DNA of 64,000 nt, taken from positions 6,819,634 through 6,883,633 of the forward strand of contig NC_135562.1 of the NCBI RefSeq assembly GCF_964340395.1, given 5' to 3'. Under the pieces are notes generated by a model. The model was not told the origin of the DNA and made no database searches. It saw only the letters and a program-made list of their open reading frames with translations. Both the position numbers and the translations under genes were made by a program. Every line of letters starts with the position of its first letter. Position 1 is the stretch's first letter. This DNA comes from Glandiceps talaboti. Lineage: Eukaryota > Hemichordata > Enteropneusta > Spengelidae. Shown in pieces: positions 1 to 10,400 of this stretch.

Positions 1-2460
1 CCTTAGGGAGCTATGAATTATGGTGTAACATCTGTAAATCTGATAAATTTGACTTGTCAGATTTATAGACTAAAGATCTTGAGCTGTTGTAAATTTATAG
101 GGATGTGCTTTTTCACTTCGTTTTAGTGAATTTTTTTGAAAGAAACCATCAGTTGATAGTTTGAATTTTTACTTACATGCTAGACATTACACTAAAAAGT
201 AAAATAGAATACTTTTTTCAAACAAACATTAATGATTTCAAAATTTATCAGAGATTTCATCCAATTAAATTTCATCTCTGGTGCCTTTAAGTGTATGGGA
301 TAAAATTCTAAAAAGAACAAGCTCTTATCAGGTCTCTATATGTTCATTCAGAGACAGATGGGTTGACTCAGGGGCACAATTCGACTAGAAATGTTAGCTA
401 TTCAGAAACATACACAAGCAGTACAGCTCAAACCAGCAATGTACAGATTAATAGTAGTGCTAGTCTAGCCCCTGTATGGTATCATTATGATTTACACCTC
501 CACTCACAGTATAGTCAAAGTCACATTACTCTTGAAGTCCTGAGATGCATGAGATGCAATTTAAAATTCATCCACAGCCACCTACACTGTCATTAACATC
601 ATATCTTTGTTAATCAGTCACAAAGTTCACCCAAAATCACAGTCCCTCATAAAGTTAGTGTCTATTGGGGGCTGTTATGTCATGTCCAAACATGGTATAT
701 TTGTCAGTTCAGGATGCTACTTATACACTGTTTACATTACTATAACAGTAGGGTTCACTGATTGGATGAATAACTTTTTGTGCTGATTGAGGGACTTTGA
801 CCAGACGTGGTTTAGTTAGAGACCACGTTGGCATCCAGACTGTAGTAGTACCTGTCTGGTAACTATTTGACCAGCATGACTCCATGCACAAACAAACAAA
901 CTGTCTACTCAACTGAGGCACTTATACCTGTTTCATTTTTCATGTTCATATTCACTGGCTCTGTTTGATGCAACCATGCCAAAACCAATCAGAAACTGCA
1001 TGTTAGCAAGATTGATTGAATAGTGTTTCGTGACACATTTGTCTATTGAATGAACTAATAAATCGCCCAGCATGCAGACATCAAATGCAGACATCAAAAC
1101 TTAGACACCAGCATATATATATATATCGGTATATATATCTAGTTGCAGTACGTTTAAATGGTTGATTTCATTCAGACCTAACGTAGCAAGAAATTGCAAT
1201 CCTGCTATCTGAAAGTGTGGAATGTGCAGTTTGATTCTTATTGATTTATGCAGCTGTATCGAACAGAACCAGTAGACACTGACACAAAATGGGCAGTGAA
1301 AAAGAACATCTGGCTAGATCTTGTTTGAAATGAGATCAACAATTTAAATTTGACAAACTGTAAAATGTATCTCACAATACTTTGTAAAATACTAAGGATG
1401 GCTGTATTAAAATTCTAAGCACATTATTATAGTGTGATATTTATATATGAGAGAAAACACGATATGTGATATATAATGAAGGTGTACAAAATTCACTTTT
1501 GGTATTTTTATCTTATCTCATTTAAATGTATCAGTAATGGTCTCCATTTCCCCACTCACGTTAAGAAATCTACACTTCACACGGCAGAGTATTCTGGAAG
1601 AAAAGTGTTCACACATGTATGCACAGCGTACCACTTTTCTTTCAGCACCTTAGATATTTGTTGGCTCTGTGCCAATTTCTTTGAAACATCAAAACTCTAA
1701 TGCCGAACATGTCACCATTTACTATCACTTGAAAATACTTCTTGACTGAAATTCATTAACCATCTCGCTAGCAAATCATCGATTTCTCGTTTAAAATGGT
1801 TCATCTGTACTATATCATACTTCAATGTCATCATGTTGACATTTTCATGTATGTCAGAAAAGTAATAAGAACGAGCGACTCATGGAAATAATCCACATAT
1901 CTATAATTTAAGTAAAGCCTGAAATATTACATTTTTGTACTGCAATGATTTTTGACCTTAATGTAGTAATTGTGTATCAGAAATAAATATAGCTATTACT
2001 CACAAAAAACTAAACCTCAGCTAAATTCAAGCGGAAAAAAAATCAGGGTTCTTGTGAAAGCCTATCAAAATAAAACCAAACTCAAGATGTTTTAGAATCC
2101 AATATGGCTGCCAAATATTGTAGGAGAATAAATGATTGTCTGTTTCCTTGGCAACAAACTATTGAACCACAATTTTTTCCCTTATTTCAAAAGAACCAGG
2201 AACAAGCTTTCATATGGCAAAGTTTAGAGAAATTATTAAAACTTCTGATTTTTTGCCACCCACAATAACAATTCTATACTATTTGTGAACAGAAATAACT
2301 GCCAAATAAGAAAGTCTGTCCTTTTCAACACAACCGATCTAATTTCAGTGTTTTTTTCTATTAAAAATTGTAGATTATAATTTGCAGCTTTAAATCTACA
2401 CCATAATATATTTATACTTGTTATACTATCATATTCATCATGGAAGCACTATGTCATGAC
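1..2460. other. Mostly unique AT-rich sequence; weak exon-like frame at about 342-596
   Basis: No repeat or RNA gene recognised. The + frame from about 305 to the stop at 594-596 is open and Ser/Thr/Asn-rich (for example VSYSETYTSSTAQTSNVQ), with an AG acceptor-like site at 348. There is no clear pyrimidine tract and no family match, so it is not called as a gene. A short (TA)n occurs near 1113. Confidence 0.3.
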
Positions 2461-2586
2461 TCATACACAAGTTCTCTTCCATTTTTGATTGAGAAACAGA
2501 CATATGTTTCAAACAAATCACTTGCCTTTTTGTTCAAAACATGTCTATTTCTCAATCAAAAGTGGAAGACGAGAACTTGTGTATGA
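2461..2586. repeat. Near-perfect inverted repeat (hairpin), about 55-bp arms
   Basis: The left arm starts TCATACACAAGTTCTC and the right arm ends with its exact complement. Arms pair over about 55 bp with a few mismatches and a 3-base bulge, leaving a loop of about 10-15 nt. It could be a young foldback element or a long pre-miRNA-like or siRNA hairpin. No second copy was seen. Confidence 0.75.
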
Positions 2587-3770
2587 ATTTATACTATTGT
2601 GTTTGAAAATTTGTTTTTTGTGTTTGCTGAAGGCATTTAACAGAGCCCCCATGATAAGTGAGTGAAAGGGCACTAACTCAGGGAATTGACAGATAAGTGT
2701 TGGTGGTGTTCTCTGCACAGCCTGTGGACCATCTCATACCATAGAATATTTCAGAGAACATCCACAATTTCAAGAAGGCATTATTTCTGTGCTTTATTGT
2801 GTGCGATGGGTATGCAATGTGTTTGGTATTTCACTGCAGTCAATGCATGCATTGATACATTCACAGTGACGCGTAAAGTAAAATTCAACTGAACCGTGGA
2901 TATTTTATTAATTACACTTCAAAAATGATTTATTTCAAGAAAACACTTTAAAGTATACAGACTCTGTCACCAGGAGCAATGGTAAAATTACTCCTGTTAA
3001 GCACACTAGTACGCTAACATCAAAAAAGGTCACTTGGTGTAGTTTTCACATGATATAGTTAAACAAATACAGCTAACAGGTATATGCTAATGTCTATATT
3101 GAGTATATTTATTTTACTTCATTATCATTCAAGGTACATTCTCGACTCGACCTAGAATTTCTATGAATACCCTCCATTGTTTATATATCGCTCACATTTA
3201 GAACATGGTGAACTGTTGTGAGTTGTAAAATGGCAAATAAAGTTAATGTAATCTGAAAGTGATGATGACTTAAAGCTCCTCAAATGTATTTTCATGGAAT
3301 CAGAATGGTTCAAGTTGAAGTTGAGTTTATAAACTTTTTACTAGTGAGAATTCTTAAATAAAACCACATTCCAGTATAACGTTTATATGTCTTCTATAAC
3401 ATTACAATTGTCTTCTGGCATTGTTAGAACAGTTGATTGCATAGTAGACCCTAAAAGCTGTCTACACGCTTGTTGCAAACTTGTGGAAGCGTGTAGCAAA
3501 CAAAATGCGACTTTCGTACGGGATATTAAACAATGCCTAATTATACACGTATTTAAGTCAACTTGTATACAATTAATGAAATATATAAAACTGCCCATTT
3601 CTCATTCATATGGCCACTCAGTGACTCTGAAAGTTTAAAAGCCCAGTCCAAATCTGGATTAAACTCATGTGAAAAACAGAGCTATAGAAAAAGTTCGGAA
3701 CAAAGAATGATCCTGGTATGTAAGCTTTGTTGTTGATAAGATAACACTATGAGAACCTGGATTAAGACTG
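2587..3770. other. AT-rich sequence with one short stem-loop
   Basis: Nothing gene-like is recognised. At 3462-3496 a perfect 10-bp stem (CTACACGCTT / AAGCGTGTAG) closes a 15-nt loop. Overlapping open frames of 71-83 codons on both strands cover this area; the + frame is Cys-containing but matches no family I know. Confidence 0.4.
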
Positions 3771-4124
3771 TTAAAGTGGCCATTTGGATGAGGATCGGGT
3801 AATTATTTTGAATTTTACATTTTGGATTTATAAAACAATTTAATCATGGCTTCCTACTTGAAATATGAAAGTGAAAGAACATATAACAAGTCTGTGTTTG
3901 TAACTCATTGCAAAATGCTAAAAAGTGTGTAAAAAGTTTGTACATACACACGTACAGTAACAAACATTTAACACATTTATTAATCTTTTGCCATTTATTG
4001 AGTTACAAACAAGGACTTGGCATATGTTGTTTCACACTGATTTTTCAAGTAGTAAGCCATGATGAAATTAAAATCCAAAATCCACAATAAATACTCGATC
4101 CTCACCCATATCCATCCACTTTAA
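3771..4124. mobile_element. MITE family A, copy 1 (TTAA-flanked foldback)
   Basis: A 346-bp element (3775-4120) begins AGTGGCC and ends as its inverse, flanked by TTAA on both sides. The subterminal arms (GATGAGGAT, TTTTGGAT, GGCTTCCTACTTGAAA) recur inverted at the other end, so the arms are about 85 bp. It contains no coding capacity. Two further copies lie at about 22.2 kb and 25.0 kb. TTAA duplications are typical of piggyBac-type transposases, so this is probably a non-autonomous derivative. Confidence 0.8.
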
Positions 4125-4690
4125 GCCTTTAAATCAGATTGAACAAACTTTAATGGATGGAAAGGTTACTCTTCATTTAATTCACTTTGATATTGAAGCA
4201 AAAGTATGAAAATACTGTAAACAGTCACTTCCTGTGGCAGTAAATCTCTCACACGTTCACAAGTTTTCCTGTTAAAATCTCTTAAGGGATGTTTTTTAAT
4301 GATGTTAGTTACACTTTTTGCTGAAGTAGAATGTGCTCTGAAAGTTAACTAGCATTATTAAATCTCAAGTGATTTTGCCATTATAAGACAGTAGAGAGTG
4401 ATGCAGCATCGTGTTCAACTGCCAAGATTTGAATTTAAAAAACAGAACAAGTTTTAAGGTTAAGTATATTAACCCATGAGCCCTGAGGTTAATGAGAAAT
4501 AAGTGTTTTTCTGGACAGCTTAAACTTGATACTCAGCTCACATGAATGGAATACAAAACTGTCCTCAACTAATTTGTTACAGTTATGACTCGATCAGGTG
4601 TTCAATATTCTGCATAAAACAAGACCATTGTTTGAAATGTTCACTCTCGGAATTCATCATGTGTATCTAAAAATTACATAAACCCTAGTC

Positions 4691-5178
4691 ATGTGTCACC
4701 AAAACAGTTTTCATTATCAAATGACAATTAGTCTCTGCCACATGTCACCAAAACAGTATTCATTATCACATGACAATTCAACTCTGTAACATTTCACCAA
4801 AACAGTCCTCATTATCACATGACAATTAGTCTGTCACATGTCACCAAAACAGTTTTCATTATCACATGACAATTGATCTCTGCCACATGTCACCAAAACA
4901 GATTTCACATGACAATTAGTCTCTGCCACGTCACCAAAACAGTTTTCATTATCACATGACAATTGATCTCTGCCACATGTCACCAAAACAGATTTCACAT
5001 GACAATTAGTCTCTGCCACGTCACCAAAACAGTTTTCATTATCACATGACAATTGATCTCTGTCACATGTCACCAAAACAGATTTCATTATCACATGACA
5101 ATTAGTCTCTGCCACATGTCACCAAAACAGTTTTCATTATCACATGACAATTAGTCTCTGCCACATGTCACCAACCAC
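4691..5178. repeat. Tandem satellite, 49-bp and 41-bp units
   Basis: CACCAAAACAG recurs at 4697, 4746, 4795, 4842, 4891, 4932, 4981, 5022, 5071 and 5120, with a degraded copy at 5169. Spacing is about 49 bp except for two 41-bp units that lack an internal 8 bp. The 93-codon minus frame through it is a repeat read-through and not a gene. Flanks at 4125-4690 hold nothing recognised. Confidence 0.95.
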
Positions 5179-6074
5179 CTGTCAATACATCATTAGTCAG
5201 TCTGCAGAAACATCCAGGCTAGAACGTGAATTGCTAGTCAAAAGAAAAGCAAGTCCAGTAGGCTTAGTAATTAATCAACTTTGGATAAAGTAATGTTTCA
5301 AACAGCTTTTTCAATTATTCTAATTGATTTTATAATGCCTTTCAATAATAAGATGTCAAACCCTAGCAAACACCATTTAAGTGATCCAAAATGGCTGTCA
5401 TATCTTGACATCAAGGCCGCAACGTGTAAACTGAACCGTACAAGGCCACAAGGGAAATATCAGATTGATCGGTCAGACAATATTACATATTACCTTTAAT
5501 GAAAATTGATATGTTGCAAATCTTTTGATATCTCCCTTGGGGATACCTACTGATACTATTCCGTTTCATGATCAACTTTATAATGTCAAAAGAAGCTGAA
5601 GCAGACAAAATTTAACCCTCACAAACACATTTCTAATTACCTAATTTCCTGGAGAGATCTGTGAACCACATGCACAATATTACATTTTCTTCTCAAGCGT
5701 AACACACTCCATCAGGTGATAACATTATACTCTATCATAATATTGTCTTCGGGCAAGCAATGCATACTGGATGTATCAAATTTGAAATGCTACATAGAAG
5801 GAATGTGTAGTCAAGGCTGAAATATGCCATGTACAATATTTGACTAACAAAAAAGACACAAAAACTACAATCGATAATATATCTCTATCTTAATTTCTTC
5901 AGACAACAGCAACATGAAACGTCAAAATGTCGCATTCATTTCCAATTTATCATTCCAAAGTAACTATATTGTACGGCAATATACATCCTGGATGTATCAA
6001 ATTTTAATTTCAAACCTAAGTGGTGATTGTATTTGAATTTCTTAATTTCAATAGGGTAACAATTTGAAAGTATA
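5179..6074. other. AT-rich spacer with a faint direct repeat
   Basis: CTGGATGTATCAAATTT occurs twice about 225 bp apart (near 5768 and 5989) in otherwise diverged surroundings, suggesting an old duplication. The open frame at 5281-5499 is not recognised and looks fortuitous. Confidence 0.3.
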
Positions 6075-6310
6075 CTATCCCTTACGGAAATGGTCTATAG
6101 TATTCTTATAGGATTCCTATAAGACCTATAATATTCCTATAGGATTCCTATACGACTGATCATTCCTATAGGACTGTCCTAAAAGATTCCTTTAGGACTA
6201 TCCTAATTCCTATAGGAATTGTAAAGTATTCCTTTAAGAAAGGGGCCAAAATACTATAAGATCTTATAGGAATAATCTTTTAGGAATACTATAGACCATT
6301 TCCATAAGGG
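6075..6310. mobile_element. Foldback element filled with TCCTATAGGA palindromes
   Basis: The ends are inverted repeats of about 30 bp (TCCCTTACGGAAATGG and its near-complement ending at 6309). The interior is a run of variants of the 10-bp palindrome TCCTATAGGA, so the whole 235 bp can fold on itself. TA lies at the left boundary and TTA at the right, so the target duplication is unresolved. No protein is encoded. Confidence 0.75.
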
Positions 6311-6337
6311 ATTATCATGTCACATTTGTGCCAGGTT

Positions 6338-6746
6338 TGAAAGAATTCTCGCTATATGCAATACAATTCTATGCATCGCTAAGGAGTCAAATGGAACGCA
6401 GTCTCGCGACCACGCTTGCATTTGTCGACACCTACACTTCTGGTCGCCTATGTCAATACACGTGAATGTTTCTTCCAAAGAGTTTAATTTGTAACAAATA
6501 AGATAAACGCAAGTTTTAAGCTCATATAATTATGGAGGTGGGAAATTTAAATATGTACAGTATCTTTCCAGAGCAAAATTACAAGAGATGTCTACAACTG
6601 AAAATGGGAAAGAAACATTCATGTGTATTAGCATAGCCGGCCGGAAGTGTAGTTGTCGACATTAGAACGTGTTGTCGCGCGACTTTGTTCCATTTGACTC
6701 CACAGTTATGTGTAGAATTGTATTGCAGGTAGCGAGAATTGGATTT
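6338..6746. mobile_element. Foldback element with about 142-bp terminal inverted repeats
   Basis: The left arm 6338-6480 (GAATTCTCGC, CAATACAATTCT, GGAGTCAAATGGAAC, TGTCGACA, TACACTTC) reappears inverted at 6605-6746, around a loop of about 124 bp. Arms are diverged but collinear and are richer in CpG than the flanks. No transposase is present. It lies 28 bp from the previous foldback. 6747-7089 holds nothing recognised. Confidence 0.8.
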
Positions 6747-7089
6747 CATAAGACTGTCGGAGGAATGACATGTTTATGGAAGGACAAACAGATGGATGCA
6801 TGGAAGGACAGAGCCCATTGTAATTAGTCATGAGGTGCTGTGTACTGAAATCAGAAACTGGGAGAACTCTTTAAACTATAACCAATAAAACTAAATGCCT
6901 CCCAGTAGTAATTTTATAATCAACAAGTCATTGAGAATGACATAGTCCCCGCTATAATTGGATTTTAAGGAATTATCACTACTGTGATCACGCAACAACA
7001 TTTGTGAACCTAAAACAAACAGACTTAGATATGTTGTGTGTGCTTGTTGGACATGGAATATGCCTCCAACAATAAAGGATTGGTTGGGT

Positions 7090-8135
7090 ATGGGGGATCA
7101 TATCACGATGAAAATGGAGTCTGAGTTATGGCTTTAGACATGGAAAATTCACAAACAAATGGCTGCCAGGCAGCCATATTGGATCGTATCACAACGAAAA
7201 TGGATACTCACATGTATGTCATAGAACACTGTCCTAATACCAACTTTAAATGAGATCTGTTCAAGCATGTCTGAGTTATGGCTTTGGACATGAAAATTCG
7301 CAAACAAAATGGCTGCCAGGCAGCCATATTGGATCGTATCACAACGAAAATGGATATGCACATGTATGTCATAGAACACTGTCCTAATACCAACTTTGAA
7401 TGAGATCTGTTTAAGCATGTCTGAGTTATTGGCTTTGGACATGGAAAATTCACAAACAAAATGGCTGCCAGGCAGCCATATTGGATCGTATCACGACGAA
7501 AATGGATATACACATGTATGTCATAGAACACTGTCCTAATACCAACTTTGAATGAGATCTGTTCAAGCATGTCTGAGTTATGGCTTTGGACATGAAAATT
7601 CACAAACAAAATGGCTACCAGGCAGCCATATTGGATCGTATCACAATGAAAATAGATATGCACATGTATGTCATAGAACACTGTCCTAATACCAACTTTG
7701 AATGAGATCTGTTCAAGCATGTCTGAGTTATGGCTTTGGACATGAAAATTCACAAACAAAATGGCTGCTAGTCGGCCATATTGGATCGTATCATGACAAC
7801 AATGAATATGCACATGTATGTCATAGAACACTGTCCTAATACCAACTTTGAATGAGATCTGTTAAAGCATGTCTGAGTTATGGCTCTAGACAGGGAAAAT
7901 TCGCAAACAAAATGGTTGCTAGGCGGCCATATTGGATCGTATCATAAAACAAATTGACGTGCATATGTATGCCATATTATGTTGCCCCTGTACCAAGTTT
8001 GAAAAAAATCGGTCCAGGCATCTCCAAGAAACAGCTGCGGACGGACGGACGGACGGACGGACGGACAGACGGACGGACGGACAGACGGAACCCAATCCAT
8101 AAGTCCCCGTTCCGGACTTCGTCCGCGGGGACTAA
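7090..8135. mobile_element. Pearl-like element: 150-bp tandem repeats, (ACGG)n tract, 3' hairpin
   Basis: A truncated copy is followed by at least five 150-152-bp units (GGATCGTATCA at 7181, 7331, 7483, 7633, 7783, 7934). A (GGAC)n tract at 8038-8089 comes next, then a hairpin at 8102-8133 (AGTCCCCG... / ...CGGGGACT). A core of tandem repeats of about 160 bp, an ACYG microsatellite and a conserved 3' end is the known layout of bivalve pearl elements and related Helentron-derived HINEs. Assignment here rests on layout only. The 207-codon minus frame exists because the 150-bp unit keeps frame; it is not a gene. Confidence 0.75.
8038..8089. repeat. (GGAC)n microsatellite
   Basis: About thirteen tetranucleotide units, two changed to GACA. 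It sits between the last 150-bp unit and the terminal hairpin of the pearl-like element. Confidence 0.95.
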
Positions 8136-8713
8136 AAACACATAGAAATTATCACACTTTCTCAAATGTCACGCTCAGTATCCCGTTGATGATAGTTAAT
8201 AACTATAATCAGAAATTATCTCCCCAGGCAATGATATCTCATGTGATTATGTTTTATCTTAAATTCAAGAATCAAGCATAGATAAAAGCTCGCCAGAATT
8301 TTGGAAACAATATTTCACTCAATTTTTGTTAGGACCATCCAGTTGTGATCATTTCGTGTTTTGATCTGTCAACTATTTGATTAGGAAAGACAGAGACTGT
8401 AGCTGAAACCCATTAAGGACAAGATATTACCTACAATTAAAATCATGAAACGAAAAACAAAACATTGTTTTACTTGACAAAAATGTTACTAATACTACTA
8501 TTATAGCAGTGTTTGTAAGATTTTGTAGAGTCAGATGACATTTGGTTTAATGTTTCATGACTGTAATTGTACCTAAGGGACAGAGTTGCCTTAAAAACAT
8601 CAAATGAATCCTTAGGTGGCACTAAGTAATTATGCAGTTTTTACAACAAGTGATATTAATTTTTATTGCTATACTTTCCTACATTGAAATTTCACCATTT
8701 GGGATATGACTGT
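8136..8713. other. Unique AT-rich spacer
   Basis: No repeat, RNA gene or plausible frame seen between the pearl-like element and the LTR. Confidence 0.4.
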
Positions 8714-8812
8714 TGTAGTATTGTGATCTGAGATGGAGTGTTATTATACACCAGTATCAAGGTTCATCCTTGCTCATTTAAACCCTAATTGATCTTGGAT
8801 CATAATACTACA
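8714..8812 (+). mobile_element. Short LTR (99 bp), single copy in window
   Basis: Starts TGTAGTATTGTGATC and ends GATCATAATACTACA. The termini are inverted over about 21 bp with three differences and keep the canonical TG...CA ends. It is followed at once by a primer-binding-site-like sequence. No second LTR, polypurine tract or gag/pol is visible, so it is the 5' end of a truncated or miniature retroelement. Confidence 0.65.
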
Positions 8813-8830
8813 TGGTGGCAGCGGTGGGAT
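8813..8830 (+). promoter_or_regulatory. tRNA primer-binding site abutting the LTR
   Basis: TGGTGGCAGCGGTGGGAT begins with TGG, complementary to the CCA end of a tRNA, and directly follows the LTR's terminal CA, as in Ty3/gypsy and related elements. The matching tRNA is not assigned. Confidence 0.6.
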
Positions 8831-9229
8831 GCCATATTGCTTACTGGAGATAAGAAATAACATAGAACCGGAAGTGTGTATGGGGGCGCTAGTCATAGTT
8901 ATGTCTATGACCTATGTCATGAACTGTGACCAATTAAAACTGTGAAAAGGCAAGCAGTGAGGCAGAGATACACAAGGCATTTTTAGGAGTACTGCACTGA
9001 GCAATTTGTTTCATACAACTCATCATACACATTATTGCAGGACCTTTCAATGTCTCCAGGTGTGTCGCAATTAGCAATCTGACATGGTGGATTTTCTGCA
9101 ATTCCTCCCAAGTTGCTACCTGCTTTGCCCAGTGAAGTGTCCCATATATGCATGCATGCACTCAGTCATGGTTGCTAACCCTGCTTCATGCAACAAATTG
9201 CTTACCAAAGTGGTGCATCTTGGCCTAAG
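8831..9229. other. Region downstream of the PBS; no gag/pol seen
   Basis: Expected to be retroelement interior if the LTR is genuine, but no gag, protease or RT motif can be read on either strand. Overlapping 62-75-codon frames on both strands are unrecognised. Confidence 0.4.
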
Positions 9230-10100
9230 CAGGTATTGTCTCAATCTTATTCTTCAGGACATGATTAACTGAGGAAGGAAGAAAGGCTTTAGACAACATT
9301 TATATTCTTTTCTTGAAAGTGTTACATGTTGTCTCAATTTTGATAAAGGCAGACAAAAGATAATGCAAAGACTCGAATTACCAAAATATTATTTCACTGG
9401 GAAAATGGTGTCTGAAGTTAAAATATCACCATTTGAGGTACGTATGACTAAGAAAGGGCACACTGAACAGACATGAATCGGCCAAGACAATCTTAACTCT
9501 CAGGACATGATATGATCATTTAATCCTGCCAAAAGACACTAGACAATATTACATTGTATTCTCAGATATGTTACATTATATCACTAGATAATATTACATT
9601 TTATTCTCAGATTTGTTACATTATATCACTCGACAATATTAATTTATCAAATTTGTAATATTATATCACTCGACAATATTACATTTTCTCTCTCAAATTT
9701 GTTTCATTATATCTGATTTTCAAAATAGCAAATAGAACATAACAGAAGGCTTAAAGTTCATTTCTTCATTTGGGATATGACAGAGAAAAGGCAAGTAGAA
9801 CAGACATGCAATCTTGGACAATCTTTTACCTGAGGAAATGATTATACAATCCAGGAAGAGAGACATTTGACAACATTACTATTTTTTCACAAAAGTGTTA
9901 CATGTGTGAATTGAAAATGGCAAATAGAAGGATTCAACCACACAATTTAGTGTTTGACTGGGAAAAGGAGACTGAAGTTCAATTTCAGCATTGGGATATC
10001 AAGGGCATGCAAAACAGACATGGAAGCTGAGACAATCTGACCACCAAAACAGTATTATCGTATAATGCAACCGAGAGACATAATAAATTATAGCATGCAC
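9230..10100. repeat. Degenerate tandem repeat, four units of about 210-330 bp, with an inner 50-bp repeat
   Basis: The block AGACAATCTT...AGGAC ATGAT...AGACA-A-ATT recurs at about 9235, 9485, 9818 and 10028, with shared internal phrases (GAACAGACATG, ACTGGGAAAA, TGAAGTT). Inside the second unit, 9538-9712 carries four 50-bp repeats of ACAATATTACATT...TTATATCACT. Confidence 0.7.
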
Positions 10101-10137
10101 AAGCCAGATTCAACAAAAAATATGGAAGATAAACTTT

Positions 10138-10400
10138 GGTCATTCTATCATGACAATGTGTGCCGACGTCACTGGTTCTGTTGTGTTCGAAATATGTCAA
10201 AACATTCAAAATTGCAATTACTTTCCACTATTTTTCTTTGATATTACTCGCGCTGGTATAATTATGTTATTCCCCAATATTTTTCTTCATTCAGCCGGAA
10301 AATACTAAGGGTTGTCACACTCGTCTAGCAACTCGTAGTGATAAAGGTCCCTTAGGTCACTCATATTTTCCTTGGCTGAACGAAGGCAAATAAATATTCA
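10138..10400 (-). mobile_element. MITE family C, copy 1
   Basis: Shares collinear blocks with copies at 31.6, 50.1 and 53.2 kb: CCCCAATATTT, GAATGAAGAAA, AGTGACCTAAGGG, GTATAATTATG and CAGAACCAGTGACGT. The half near the CCCCAATATT end is itself palindromic. No coding capacity. Confidence 0.8.

Noticed and set aside
363-596. Ser/Thr-rich frame as a gene
   Set aside because: No ATG start, weak acceptor, no family; kept only as a note within the 1-2460 entry.
4691-5178. CRISPR-like regular repeat
   Set aside because: Units are contiguous with no unique spacers; an animal satellite.
7208-7831. 207-codon minus open frame
   Set aside because: It runs through five copies of a 150-bp repeat, and the unit length preserves frame. 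The peptide is only the repeat translated, with no start context.
7977-8145. Helitron 3' terminus (hairpin plus CTAA)
   Set aside because: CTAA overlaps the hairpin rather than lying about 10 nt after it; pearl/Helentron-like layout fits better, and no Helitron 5' end was found.
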